DNA of 13,365 nt from an uncultured Anaerolineaceae bacterium (GTDB lineage: Bacteria; Chloroflexota; Anaerolineae; Promineifilales; Promineifilaceae): assembly GCA_937967805.1 (NCBI GenBank), contig CALBTC010000269.1:1-13365 (forward strand). The letters are read 5' to 3'. Position 1 is the stretch's first letter; every line of letters starts with the position of its first letter. Shown here in pieces: positions 1 to 6,610 of the stretch. The notes beneath the pieces were generated by a model. It was not told the origin of the DNA. It saw only the letters and a list, made by a program, of their open reading frames with translations, and made no database searches. Position numbers and translations under genes: made by a program.

Positions 1-195
1 CCACTGGAGGCGCAAACCACGCGTGGTGTATTCGCTTTCCAGCGAATCGAGCAGGTTTTTCACCACAGCCGGCGTCGTTTCCAGGGCATTGGCCAATCGA
101 TACATTGAAACCGGCCCGCTGGCGACAAACAGAATACTTTCCAGCAGCGCGGTTAAATTCACGGTCTCATTTTGGATTGAATCAGCTGTTTCCAT
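1..195 (-). CDS. scpB: Segregation and condensation protein B, N-terminal part (partial, runs off the left edge)
   Basis: The minus strand from 195 down to 1 is one open frame of 65 codons beginning METADSIQNE. It continues through LLESILFVASGPVS, then a helix with NALETTPAVVKNLLDSL, and ends in YTTRGLRLQW at the window edge. This matches the N-terminal winged-helix of ScpB, where a conserved LE..LFVA..PVS stretch is followed by a helix-turn-helix and a Y..RGL.L strand. ScpB is the small partner of the Smc-ScpA condensin and acts on the nucleoid in chromosome segregation. The ATG at 193-195 is chosen because family similarity starts soon after it; no strong Shine-Dalgarno is visible, and a GTG at 226-228 is a possible longer start. 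About two thirds of the gene is missing, so the call rests on the N-terminal domain only. An overlapping plus-strand open frame (23-283) is a shadow. Confidence 0.72.
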   Translation of the reverse strand, partial: METADSIQNETVNLTALLESILFVASGPVSMYRLANALETTPAVVKNLLDSLESEYTTRGLRLQW

Positions 196-429
196 AGTGG
201 CTAACTTTGTCTTGTTGCTTATAATCACGTCTTGGGTTTTGACTTTGACCCAAAACGAGTGGATTATACACGCAAACCGGTAATCAGCAGAAAAATGCAA
301 TGATAACTGGGTAGACGAACAACTTTTTAGCAAAACGAGAAGCTTATGCAAAGTCGCTAAGGAAAATTACGTCATTCCAGCTCCTTTTTGGTTTTTACAG
401 GTTTACGACAAAATTAAACGGAGACGAAG
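196..429. promoter_or_regulatory. Divergent intergenic region between scpB and the M20 peptidase
   Basis: This 234-bp gap separates two divergent genes and should hold both promoters. A perfect TATAAT lies on the plus strand at 220-225, but no good -35 sits 16-18 bp upstream. Read on the minus strand the same spot gives TATAAG, which could serve scpB. An inverted repeat, TTGGGT (232-237) and ACCCAA (248-253) with a 10-bp spacer, overlaps tandem TTGAC-like hexamers and could be an operator. The section 290-420 holds nothing recognisable apart from the ribosome-binding site of the next gene. All of this is pattern reading and weak. Confidence 0.3.
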
Positions 430-1791
430 ATGTCTGACCCCATTACCCACGCCCGCCAAAACCAGGCTGCTTATTTGGCTGAATTAATAGATTTTTTACG
501 TATTCCCAGCATCAGCACGCAGCCGGAAAGAAAGGGGGATACGGCCGTTGCTGCCCAATGGCTGGCGGATAAATTGGCTCAGGCAGGGCTGGAAAACGTC
601 GAAATCATCCCCACTCAGCGTCATCCTTTGGTCTATGCCGACTGGCTGCACGCAGATGATGCACCTACCGTGCTCATCTATGGCCATTACGACGTGCAGC
701 CCGCCGAACCGCTGGAGCTGTGGGAGTCTCCGCCGTTTGAGCCGACGGTGCGGGACGATTATCTGTATGCTCGCGGATCGTCTGATGACAAAGGGCAGAT
801 TTTTGTGCATGTGAAGGCGGTAGAGGCAATTTTAAAGAGTAACGGCCGTCTCCCCGTCAACGTCAAGTTTATTGTGGAGGGGGAAGAAGAGAGCGGCGGC
901 GAGAGCCTGGCCGCTTTCATTCCGCAAAATAAAGATAAACTGGCTGCCGACATTGCCCTGGTTTCCGACACGGCGATGGTGAGCGCGCAGCAGCCGGCCA
1001 TTGTGTATGGCCTGCGCGGCATGTGTTATGCCTTCATCGACATCACCGGGCCTAAACGAGATTTGCATTCGGGCAGCTTTGGCGGCGGCGTCAACAACCC
1101 GCTGAACGTGTTGGGCCACATCATTGCCAGGTTGAAGGATGAAGATGGTCGTATTCTCATTCCGGGGTTTTACGATAAGGTACGGCCGTTAACCGAGCAG
1201 GAACGGGAAATTTTGGCCCAGTTCCCCCTGGATGAAGCCGCCTGGCTGGCGGAAACCGGTGCGCCCGAACCGTGGGGCGAGCCGGAGTACACGCTTGTAG
1301 AACGGCTGGGAGCCCGGCCGACGCTGGATGTGCATGGCATCATTGGCGGCTACACGGGTGTGGGGAAGAAGACAGTGCTGCCCGCCAAAGTTCACGCCAA
1401 GCTGAGCATGCGGCTGGTACCGGATCAGGAGCCGGAGGAAATCGGCCGTTTATTAAAAGCCTTCATTGCCGATCTAACGCCGCCCAGCGTTCGGGTCAAA
1501 GTTAACACCTCGCACGACGCACCCGCCTGCATCACCGATTTCAACATTCCGGCGATGCAGGCAGCAGCTAAAGCATACGCCACCGCATTTGGTAAAGAAC
1601 CGGTTTTTATGCGCGAGGGAGGCTCTATTCCGGTGGTTTCTCAATTTCAAAGTGAGTTGGGTTTGGAAACGGTCCTCATGGGCTTTGGCCTGCCCAGCGA
1701 CCAGATTCACGCGCCCAACGAACGATTCTACCTGCCCAACTTCTACCGGGGCATCGAAACCAGCGTCCGCTTTTTGCAGAATCTGAAATAG
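430..1791 (+). CDS. M20 family metallopeptidase (dipeptidase)
   Basis: A zinc-dependent exopeptidase of the M20/ArgE-DapE family, 453 aa, without signal peptide or membrane segment, so cytoplasmic. The metal and catalytic motifs are all present: YGHYDVQP (H86, D88), ARGSSDDKGQ (bridging Asp at 119/120), EGEEESGG (general base and metal Glu at 152/153), SDT (D180), and HAPNERF near the C-terminus (H427). H213 in DLHSGSFGG lies in the inserted dimerisation lid that contributes to the neighbouring active site. Length and motif order fit the beta-Ala-His/CNDP-like dipeptidases annotated as M20 dipeptidase. The exact substrate cannot be read from sequence: dipeptides are most likely, acyl-amino acids possible. 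The ATG at 430 follows GGAG at 420-423 at a good distance. It is followed after 48 bp by the response regulator, which seems to have its own promoter. Two in-frame copies of the ACGGCCGT octamer (541, 842) and a third (1182) are present. Confidence 0.9.
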   Translation: MSDPITHARQNQAAYLAELIDFLRIPSISTQPERKGDTAVAAQWLADKLAQAGLENVEIIPTQRHPLVYADWLHADDAPTVLIYGHYDVQPAEPLELWESPPFEPTVRDDYLYARGSSDDKGQIFVHVKAVEAILKSNGRLPVNVKFIVEGEEESGGESLAAFIPQNKDKLAADIALVSDTAMVSAQQPAIVYGLRGMCYAFIDITGPKRDLHSGSFGGGVNNPLNVLGHIIARLKDEDGRILIPGFYDKVRPLTEQEREILAQFPLDEAAWLAETGAPEPWGEPEYTLVERLGARPTLDVHGIIGGYTGVGKKTVLPAKVHAKLSMRLVPDQEPEEIGRLLKAFIADLTPPSVRVKVNTSHDAPACITDFNIPAMQAAAKAYATAFGKEPVFMREGGSIPVVSQFQSELGLETVLMGFGLPSDQIHAPNERFYLPNFYRGIETSVRFLQNLK

Positions 1792-1803
1792 GTTAGCAGC
1801 ATT

Positions 1804-1832
1804 TTGTTGAACCAGATAGAAAAAGCTATACT
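1804..1832 (+). promoter_or_regulatory. Candidate promoter of the response regulator gene (leaderless)
   Basis: TTGTTG (1804-1809) and TATACT (1827-1832, five of six matches to the -10 consensus) are separated by exactly 17 bp. The -10 ends 7 bp before the ATG at 1840, so transcription would start at or next to the first base of the start codon. No Shine-Dalgarno sequence lies in front of that ATG, which fits a leaderless mRNA. The in-frame TTG at 1804 that could lengthen the protein is then the -35 element, not a start codon. Confidence 0.5.
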
Positions 1833-1839
1833 TATAGTT

Positions 1840-2496
1840 ATGTCACGATTACGCATTCTCCTTGTAGATGACCATGAAGTGGTTCGGTTGGGCTTAAAGA
1901 GTTTGATCGAGCGCAACCCAGGCTTTGAAGTGGTGGCGGAAGCTGCCGCTCAACAGGAAGCCGTAAGCAAAGCATTGGCCCATAAGCCGGATATTGTGCT
2001 TATGGATATTCGATTGGCCGGCGGCAGCGGTATTGAAGCATGTGAACAAATCATGGCTGAACTGCCCGATACCAAAGTCATTATGCTCACCTCCTATGCT
2101 GAAGATGAGATGCTATTTGCGGCGATTCGCGCCGGGGCCTCCGGCTACGTGCTGAAGCAGGTGGGCAGCAATGACGTTGTCCGGGCCATTGAAGCGGCCG
2201 CGCGCGGTGAGGCAACGTTAGACCCATCCCTAACACAGCGTATATTTAACGAAATGCGCCGCTCAATTCAGCAAGAAGAGTCGGCCGCCTTCAGCGATCT
2301 TACTTCTCAAGAAATGCAGGTTTTGTCGCTTATTGCTGAAGGGCGGACCAATCGGGAGATTGCCGAGGCTCTCTATTTAAGTGAGGGCACCGTTCGCAAT
2401 TATGTCAGCGGTATCTTGTCTAAGTTGGAAGTATCAAACCGGGCTGAGGCTGCTGCCTATGCCATTCAACACCATCTGAAAGATTATCTTCATTAA
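1840..2496 (+). CDS. NarL/FixJ-family response regulator
   Basis: Cytoplasmic two-component response regulator of 218 aa. The receiver domain (about residues 3-120) starts [12 protein letters not shown] with the acidic pair D10/D11. It has the phosphoacceptor D56 in [12 protein letters not shown], the switch Thr T84 in IMLTSY and the conserved K106 in GYVLK. A LuxR-type helix-turn-helix fills the C-terminus (about 150-210): [28 protein letters not shown], then [17 protein letters not shown]. The start is set at the ATG at 1840 because receiver domains usually begin within a few residues of such a Met; a TTG at 1804 would add 12 residues unlike the family. The stop is five bases before the ATG of the histidine kinase, so the two are co-transcribed and very probably form a cognate pair. 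Targets are unknown. Confidence 0.92.
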   Translation: MSRLRILLVDDHEVVRLGLKSLIERNPGFEVVAEAAAQQEAVSKALAHKPDIVLMDIRLAGGSGIEACEQIMAELPDTKVIMLTSYAEDEMLFAAIRAGASGYVLKQVGSNDVVRAIEAAARGEATLDPSLTQRIFNEMRRSIQQEESAAFSDLTSQEMQVLSLIAEGRTNREIAEALYLSEGTVRNYVSGILSKLEVSNRAEAAAYAIQHHLKDYLH

Positions 2497-2501
2497 ACTA
2501 T

Positions 2502-4178
2502 ATGACAGGCCAAGGTCGCGAGATAGATTCGTTTTTAGAAGCTATTAGTCAGGCAACTTTGAAAATATCGCAGATTGGAAGCTTGCCCGAAACGTTGCAG
2601 CGCATTGCCGATGCCGCGCGGGAACTGCTGGCAGCCGACTATGCTGTTTTGGCGACTTTTGAACTGGACAGCGTGCCAGAAAATTTTATTTTTTCTGGGG
2701 TCGATCAGCGGACGGCCGATTCAATTGCTCATCCGCCGCAGGGCATTGGTTTGTTGGGCGTTTTGACCGCTGAGCAAAAAACAGTTCGCGTTTCTGACCT
2801 TTCCCGGCATTCTGAATTCACCGGATTTCCCCCAAATCACCCTCACATGAGCAGTTTTTTGGGTATGCCGATTGAGCAGCAGGGGAGTGTATACGGCCGT
2901 ATCTACCTGGCCAACAAGGCAAACGGCCGTGCCTTTACCCCGGCGGATGAAAACCTTCTCCAGCTTTTTGCTTCCCATGCGGCCGTGGCCATCCAAAACG
3001 CCCAGCTCATTGAATACAGCCGTGAACAGCGCCGTCAGCTAGAAGAACGAAACCGCCAGTTTTCCGCTCTGGATAGGGCGACAATGGCTATTGCCGGGGA
3101 ATTAACGCTGGATAAAGTGTTGCAGCAAATTGTTGATGCCGCCCGTGAACTGGCGGATGCGCAATATGCAGCCCTAGGCGTGCCGGATAATCAAGGCTTT
3201 TTGGAGACGTTTATTGACAGTGGGATGGAGCCGGAAGTGGCCCAAGGCATCCCGCACCTGCCCAAGGGCAAGGGGTTATTAGGCGCCATCATCAGCGAGC
3301 GGCGCACGATTCGGATTCCGCGAATTAGCGCCGATCCGCGGTCGGTGGGCTTTCCTGAGGGGCATCCGCCCATGGTGCCTTTCCTGGGGGTACCGGTGGT
3401 TGCCGGGGGCGAGACGCTGGGCAACCTCTATCTTACCAACAAGCTGGGGGCCGATGAGTTTACTCAGACAGACCAGGATTTGGTGGAACTTTTGGCGGCA
3501 CATGCGGCCGTTGCCATTCAAAACGCGCGGTTGTACGAGCAAGTCGGCCGTTTAGCCATTGTTGAAGAACGTACCCGTATTGGCATGGATCTGCATGACG
3601 GCATCATTCAATCAATCTTTGCCGTGGGGCTTACGCTGGAATCAACCAAACTGTCCTTACCTCACAATCCAGAAGATGCAGACGAGTTATTGTCTCATGC
3701 CATTGAGGGCTTAAACGCGACGATTCGCGATATTCGTAACTTTATTCTGGATTTACGGCCGCATCGCTTTCAGGGCAATTTAGAGCAGGGCCTGGGTCGA
3801 TTGGTGCGAGAATTCCAGGCAAATACGATGGTGTCTGTCTCTCTTTCAGCCGAGAAGGAGGCGCTGGCGATGCTGTCGGCATCGGTGGCGCGCTCGCTCT
3901 TTTTATCGGCGCAAGAAGCATTGGCCAATATCGCGCGCCATGCCCAGGCAGAACAGGTGGTCATCAATTTGGGGGCCCAGGATAACCATGTTGTTTTACG
4001 CATCTCAGATGACGGCCGTGGCTTTGATATGGCTTCCAAGAGCTACTCTGTGGGGCATGGTTTGTCAAACATGCGCGCGCGGGCGGAAGACCTGAATGGC
4101 TCTTTTGCTATTCAGTCTGAACCGGGCAAAGGGACCACAGTAACGTTGATATTCCCGACTGGAACAGAACATCGCTAG
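2502..4178 (+). CDS. GAF-GAF sensor histidine kinase, NarX/DevS type
   Basis: A soluble sensor kinase of 558 aa with no transmembrane segment. It has two GAF domains (about residues 20-170 and 195-350), a HisKA_3 dimerisation domain and a HATPase_c domain. The GAF domains look like an internal duplication: each has a GFP..HP.M..FLG.P core (GFPPNHPHM and GFPEGHPPM) and ends in a near-identical AAHAAVAIQNA-like helix. The phosphoacceptor is H365 in ERTRIGMDLHDGIIQS. The ATPase domain carries the N-box Asn N476 (ANIARHA), the G1 box DDGRGF (503-508) and the G2 box GHGLSNMRAR (from 518). The layout resembles mycobacterial DevS/DosT, where a GAF binds heme and senses redox, NO or O2. The ligand here is not evident. 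The partner is the NarL regulator directly upstream. The stop codon overlaps that of the convergent CBS gene. Three ACGGCCGT copies are present, one of them encoding part of the ATP-binding G1 box. Confidence 0.92.
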   Translation: MTGQGREIDSFLEAISQATLKISQIGSLPETLQRIADAARELLAADYAVLATFELDSVPENFIFSGVDQRTADSIAHPPQGIGLLGVLTAEQKTVRVSDLSRHSEFTGFPPNHPHMSSFLGMPIEQQGSVYGRIYLANKANGRAFTPADENLLQLFASHAAVAIQNAQLIEYSREQRRQLEERNRQFSALDRATMAIAGELTLDKVLQQIVDAARELADAQYAALGVPDNQGFLETFIDSGMEPEVAQGIPHLPKGKGLLGAIISERRTIRIPRISADPRSVGFPEGHPPMVPFLGVPVVAGGETLGNLYLTNKLGADEFTQTDQDLVELLAAHAAVAIQNARLYEQVGRLAIVEERTRIGMDLHDGIIQSIFAVGLTLESTKLSLPHNPEDADELLSHAIEGLNATIRDIRNFILDLRPHRFQGNLEQGLGRLVREFQANTMVSVSLSAEKEALAMLSASVARSLFLSAQEALANIARHAQAEQVVINLGAQDNHVVLRISDDGRGFDMASKSYSVGHGLSNMRARAEDLNGSFAIQSEPGKGTTVTLIFPTGTEHR

Positions 4179-4603
4179 CCTGGAATGACTTCCTCGGCCA
4201 GGATATTGGCCGCATACTCCAAAAAGTCGGTGACAGTGATGATGCCGACGAGGGTGCCATTTTCCAAAACGGGTAGTCCACCAAATTTATAGATGCTGAG
4301 CATTTCTGCGGCCCGGTAGGCGGGCATGTTTGGCCCGACAGTGATCGGATTGGGCGTCATGCAGCTTTCGGCCGTAACGGTGTCTAACAATTCTTCATCT
4401 TGCCAACGGCCGTGCAGCACCACCGGGGAGTTCATCACCAGCCGCACATCCCGATCGGTAATAATGCCAACCAGTTTGCCATTATCGACTACCGGTAGTT
4501 GGCGACAACCTTCAGTCTTCATCACACCAATGACGGTACGCATGGGTGTATCTGGTGCCACGCTGCTGGGGATTACAGTCATTAAATCGTTTACGGTCAC
4601 CAT
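4175..4603 (-). CDS. Two-CBS-domain protein
   Basis: A stand-alone CBS-pair protein of 142 aa, cytoplasmic. The first CBS motif covers about residues 1-57 (VNDLMTVIPSSVAPDTP through GIITDRDVRLV) and the second about 77-135 (ESCMTPNPITVGPNMP through GIITVTDFLEYA). Each ends in the GIIT..D signature (T49/D52 and T123/D126) that often contacts the phosphates or ribose of AMP, ATP or other adenosyl ligands, so binding of an adenine nucleotide is likely but not proven. Such small proteins act as energy-state sensors or regulate a partner enzyme; no partner can be named. The start ATG (4601-4603) is preceded by a good AGGAG Shine-Dalgarno. Its last bases, CTAG (4175-4178), are shared with the stop of the convergent kinase gene, and no terminator lies between them. 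A TACACT on the minus strand at 4653-4648 could be its -10 box. Confidence 0.9.
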   Translation of the reverse strand: MVTVNDLMTVIPSSVAPDTPMRTVIGVMKTEGCRQLPVVDNGKLVGIITDRDVRLVMNSPVVLHGRWQDEELLDTVTAESCMTPNPITVGPNMPAYRAAEMLSIYKFGGLPVLENGTLVGIITVTDFLEYAANILAEEVIPG

Positions 4604-4923
4604 AATGCTCTCCTGCCTTTTTCCGAGATTTCCTCACCTTATTTTGCAGTGTAATGGATTGCTTTTAAGGGAACGTGTGGCAAATGTCATGAATGGCAGA
4701 TGACTTTCTTCGGCAGAAAATTAGCTCAATAATATGTAAAATGATGGGAAGCTATGGCGGGTCTCATGATGGTTAGTTTGCGGCAAAATGAGGCTGGTAT
4801 TGTCGTCTAAATGACAAAATACGCCAGCTTGGATGATAAAAGTCACTTGTTGCTTCAGTTGCCGAACCTTATCCTTCCTCCCGCTATGGATAAGTAGGCT
4901 CTATTGTGGAAATGCTTGGTTTA
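4604..4923. other. Intergenic region between the CBS gene and the pseudo-receiver gene
   Basis: About 320 bp without a convincing gene; the short open frames here have no family features. It contains the Shine-Dalgarno and upstream region of the minus-strand CBS gene. It also holds an imperfect stem-loop at 4793-4828 (GCTGG/CCAGC outer arms, TTGTC/GACAA inner arms) and an A+T-richer section at 4720-4745. No clear sigma-70 promoter for the plus-strand gene was found; TAGGCT at 4895-4900 is only a weak -10 candidate. Confidence 0.4.
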
Positions 4924-5325
4924 ATGGAACAAATTCGCTTAGTTATCATCGATCAACACAAAGGGGTACGCAACGCTCTGCGGGTCAGGCTACGCTCGGC
5001 ACCCAACCTGGCCATTGTTGGCACTGTTGATACGGATGAAGCCAAACGGTTGGCGCAAACCGATTTGCAGCCGGACGTGGCTTTGCTTGGTTTATCGGGC
5101 CAAAATGATGAATTGGCCTATATGGTGGATTTGGTAAAGCAGCTGGTGGCAAAGGGAACGGCCGTACTTGCCCTTACTTCTTACATAGACGATATGGCTC
5201 GTGAATTGGTTTTGCAGGCCGGTGCCAGCGAGTACCGGCTGAAAAATATTAACACCCCAGAACTCTTGGCCGAAATTGAGCTGTTAGCCGAAGATCGCAG
5301 AAAACACCAGATTGACAATTTGTAA
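4924..5325 (+). CDS. Stand-alone degenerate receiver (pseudo-receiver) protein
   Basis: A 133-aa protein with the fold pattern of a response-regulator receiver domain and no output domain. It begins MEQIRLVIIDQH and ends soon after the receiver fold. Aligned by eye with the NarL regulator of this window, D10 is kept but its acidic neighbour is Q11. The phosphoacceptor position is G56 (DVALLGLSG against DIVLMDIRL). The switch Thr (T85 in LALTSY) and the Lys (K107 in YRLKN) remain. Aspartyl phosphorylation by the usual route is therefore unlikely, and the protein may be a constitutive or protein-interaction module. The ATG at 4924 is chosen because it gives residue numbering nearly identical to the regulator; the upstream GTG (4906) and ATG (4912) would add six or four residues. 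No good ribosome-binding site is seen for any of the three. It ends in a hairpin terminator and stands alone between a divergent and a convergent gene. Confidence 0.78.
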   Translation: MEQIRLVIIDQHKGVRNALRVRLRSAPNLAIVGTVDTDEAKRLAQTDLQPDVALLGLSGQNDELAYMVDLVKQLVAKGTAVLALTSYIDDMARELVLQAGASEYRLKNINTPELLAEIELLAEDRRKHQIDNL

Positions 5326-5341
5326 ATCTGGTCCTCTTTTT
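5306..5341. terminator. Intrinsic terminator between convergent genes, probably bidirectional
   Basis: ACCAGATT (5306-5313) and AATCTGGT (5325-5332) form a perfect 8-bp stem with an 11-nt loop, followed by a short T tract (5337-5341). The stop codon TAA of the pseudo-receiver gene lies at the base of the second arm. Read on the minus strand the same hairpin is followed by GTTTTC, so it can also serve the convergent DHOD-like gene that ends at 5347. Confidence 0.65.
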
Positions 5342-5346
5342 AATCC

Positions 5347-6342
5347 TTATTCCTCCAATGATTTGAGCACATTCATATAGTTGGCCCGTTCAAACGCCGC
5401 CGGGTCAGAAACGCGCTGCTGGCTCATGATGCCCTGAAGTCCGGCAATACTCTCTTCTTCGTTTTCATCCAGCCATTGTTCCAGCTCGGCCAAAATTTGC
5501 TTGATGTGTTCAATGCCGTGTTTGAGAAGTGCGGAGGCAACGGCCGTTACCTTAGCGCCGGCCATCATACACTTCACAATGTCCGTGCCGTGCCCAACCC
5601 CGCCTGTAATGGCTAGGTCTGCCTTGACCAGGCTAGACAAAATTGCCGCCCAACGCAGCCGCAGCCGCAGCTCTGCCTGGGTGCTTAAATCCAGGCTGGG
5701 CACAACTTCTCGCGTTTCTAGATCGATATCTGGCTGATAAAAGCGATTGAAGAGAACCAGACCGTCTGCCCCGCCCTTGTCCAATTGCGTGGCCATATGC
5801 GCAAACGCGCTGAAATAAGGGCTTAGCTTCACGGCTACAGGAATACGAACAGCCGATTTGACATCCCGAACAAGATGCAAATGCATTGCCTCAATTTCCT
5901 GACCGCTAACGTTTGGTTTTGTAGCCAGGTAGTAGATATTTAGCTCCAATGCATCTGCTCCAGCGGCTTCAATCAGGCGAGCATATTGCACCCAACCGCC
6001 ACTGTAATAACCGTTCAGGCTGGCAATGACAGGAATAGAAATTGCTTTCTTAGCCTGGTAAATGTGGGCCAGGTACCCATTGGCCCCTCTATTATAACCC
6101 TTCATTTCTGGCAAGTGCTGCAAAGCATCGGGCAGCGACCGTTGATTCAGGGGCGTTACTTTGTCTACGCCCATGCCCTGGAGCTCAATTTGTTCTTCAA
6201 ATAAGGACGGCAAGATGACGGCCGCAGCGCCGGCAATCTCCATTCGTTGTAAATTGTCAACGTAGGCAGTTAAAGGTGAAGCAGCTACAATCAGTGGATT
6301 CTTAAGCGTCAATCCCAAATACTTTGTGCTTAAATCGGTCAT
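5347..6342 (-). CDS. Dihydroorotate dehydrogenase-like flavoprotein
   Basis: A 331-aa TIM-barrel protein of the dihydroorotate dehydrogenase superfamily, without signal peptide or membrane anchor. The N-terminus TKYLGLTLKNPLIVAASPLT is the usual opening of class 1 enzymes. Lys in VAVKLSP (K172) and ITGGVGHG (245-252) match FMN-binding elements. The active-site loop differs: where class 1 enzymes have N.SCPN with a catalytic Cys, and class 2 have a Ser, this protein reads ELNIYYLATKPNV (135-144). It is therefore more likely one of the DHOD-like proteins of unclear reaction than a true PyrD. No pyrimidine genes are nearby. The ATG (6340-6342) follows AGGAG at a good distance. A palindrome, TTACCA-3-TGGTAA, lies 18 bp upstream of the ATG over the predicted transcription start, which suggests a repressor. 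The gene ends at the shared terminator. Confidence 0.85.
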   Translation of the reverse strand: MTDLSTKYLGLTLKNPLIVAASPLTAYVDNLQRMEIAGAAAVILPSLFEEQIELQGMGVDKVTPLNQRSLPDALQHLPEMKGYNRGANGYLAHIYQAKKAISIPVIASLNGYYSGGWVQYARLIEAAGADALELNIYYLATKPNVSGQEIEAMHLHLVRDVKSAVRIPVAVKLSPYFSAFAHMATQLDKGGADGLVLFNRFYQPDIDLETREVVPSLDLSTQAELRLRLRWAAILSSLVKADLAITGGVGHGTDIVKCMMAGAKVTAVASALLKHGIEHIKQILAELEQWLDENEEESIAGLQGIMSQQRVSDPAAFERANYMNVLKSLEE

Positions 6343-6360
6343 CGCTTTCTCCTGTGCATG

Positions 6361-6381
6361 TTACCAAGATGGTAAATCATA
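6361..6381 (-). promoter_or_regulatory. Candidate operator and -10 box of the DHOD-like gene
   Basis: TTACCA (6361-6366) and TGGTAA (6370-6375) are perfect inverted arms with a 3-bp centre. Directly upstream on the minus strand is TATGAT (6381-6376), a five-of-six match to the -10 consensus; no good -35 is visible. Transcription would start inside the palindrome, a usual place for a repressor site. No regulator can be named. Confidence 0.4.
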
Positions 6382-6425
6382 GCTGATTTGCAGAAAATCC
6401 ACCACCGGCCCGTGCTATTTTTTGA

Positions 6426-6453
6426 TTGACGATTGAAGAGAAAATGATATACT
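6426..6453 (+). promoter_or_regulatory. Sigma-70-like extended -10 promoter upstream of rplY
   Basis: TTGACG (6426-6431) and TATACT (6448-6453) are spaced by 16 bp, and TG at 6445-6446 supplies an extended -10 element. This is the best promoter in the window. Transcription would start near 6460 and leave a leader of about 150 nt before the rplY start codon. Confidence 0.65.
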
Positions 6454-6459
6454 TCTCCC

Positions 6460-6610
6460 TCTAGCCTGGGGCTTATGCGTCCGCAGGCTTTTTGCTGAGT
6501 AGGCGCAAACCGCAAACGGCCTTTAGAACTTCTAAAACTTATTGCGGTTTGCCCAACCACAAGAAAAAACGCCCTCGTTTTGAGGAAATTACAAACTGAG
6601 GTTTAGAATC
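6460..6610 (+). promoter_or_regulatory. Structured 5' leader of rplY with terminator-like hairpin
   Basis: Three structures follow the promoter. First, AGCCTG (6463-6468) and CAGGCT (6484-6489) form a hairpin, with two extra inner G-C pairs, followed at once by TTTTT (6489-6493), the shape of an intrinsic terminator. No plus-strand gene lies upstream, so this can only act as an attenuator or end a very short RNA. Second, a perfect 11-bp inverted repeat lies at 6505-6515 and 6542-6552. Its loop contains TTTAGAA/TTCTAAA (6522-6528 and 6530-6536). Third, a small CCTC/GAGG hairpin lies shortly before the Shine-Dalgarno GAGG at 6598-6601. The leader may control L25 synthesis, perhaps by the protein binding a mimic of its 5S rRNA site; that link is inference. 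It matches no riboswitch class that I recognise. Confidence 0.5.

Noticed and set aside
23..283. Plus-strand open frame of 86 codons at the left edge
   Set aside because: It is antisense to the scpB N-terminus, which has family similarity; the plus-strand protein has none and no ribosome-binding site.
4326..4703. Plus-strand open frame antisense to the CBS gene
   Set aside because: The CBS protein on the other strand has two complete domains and a good ribosome-binding site; this frame is a shadow.
6339..6560. Minus-strand open frame of 73 codons overlapping the DHOD-like start by four bases
   Set aside because: It lies across the rplY promoter and leader hairpins, has no family features, and the DHOD-like gene has its own Shine-Dalgarno and -10 box.
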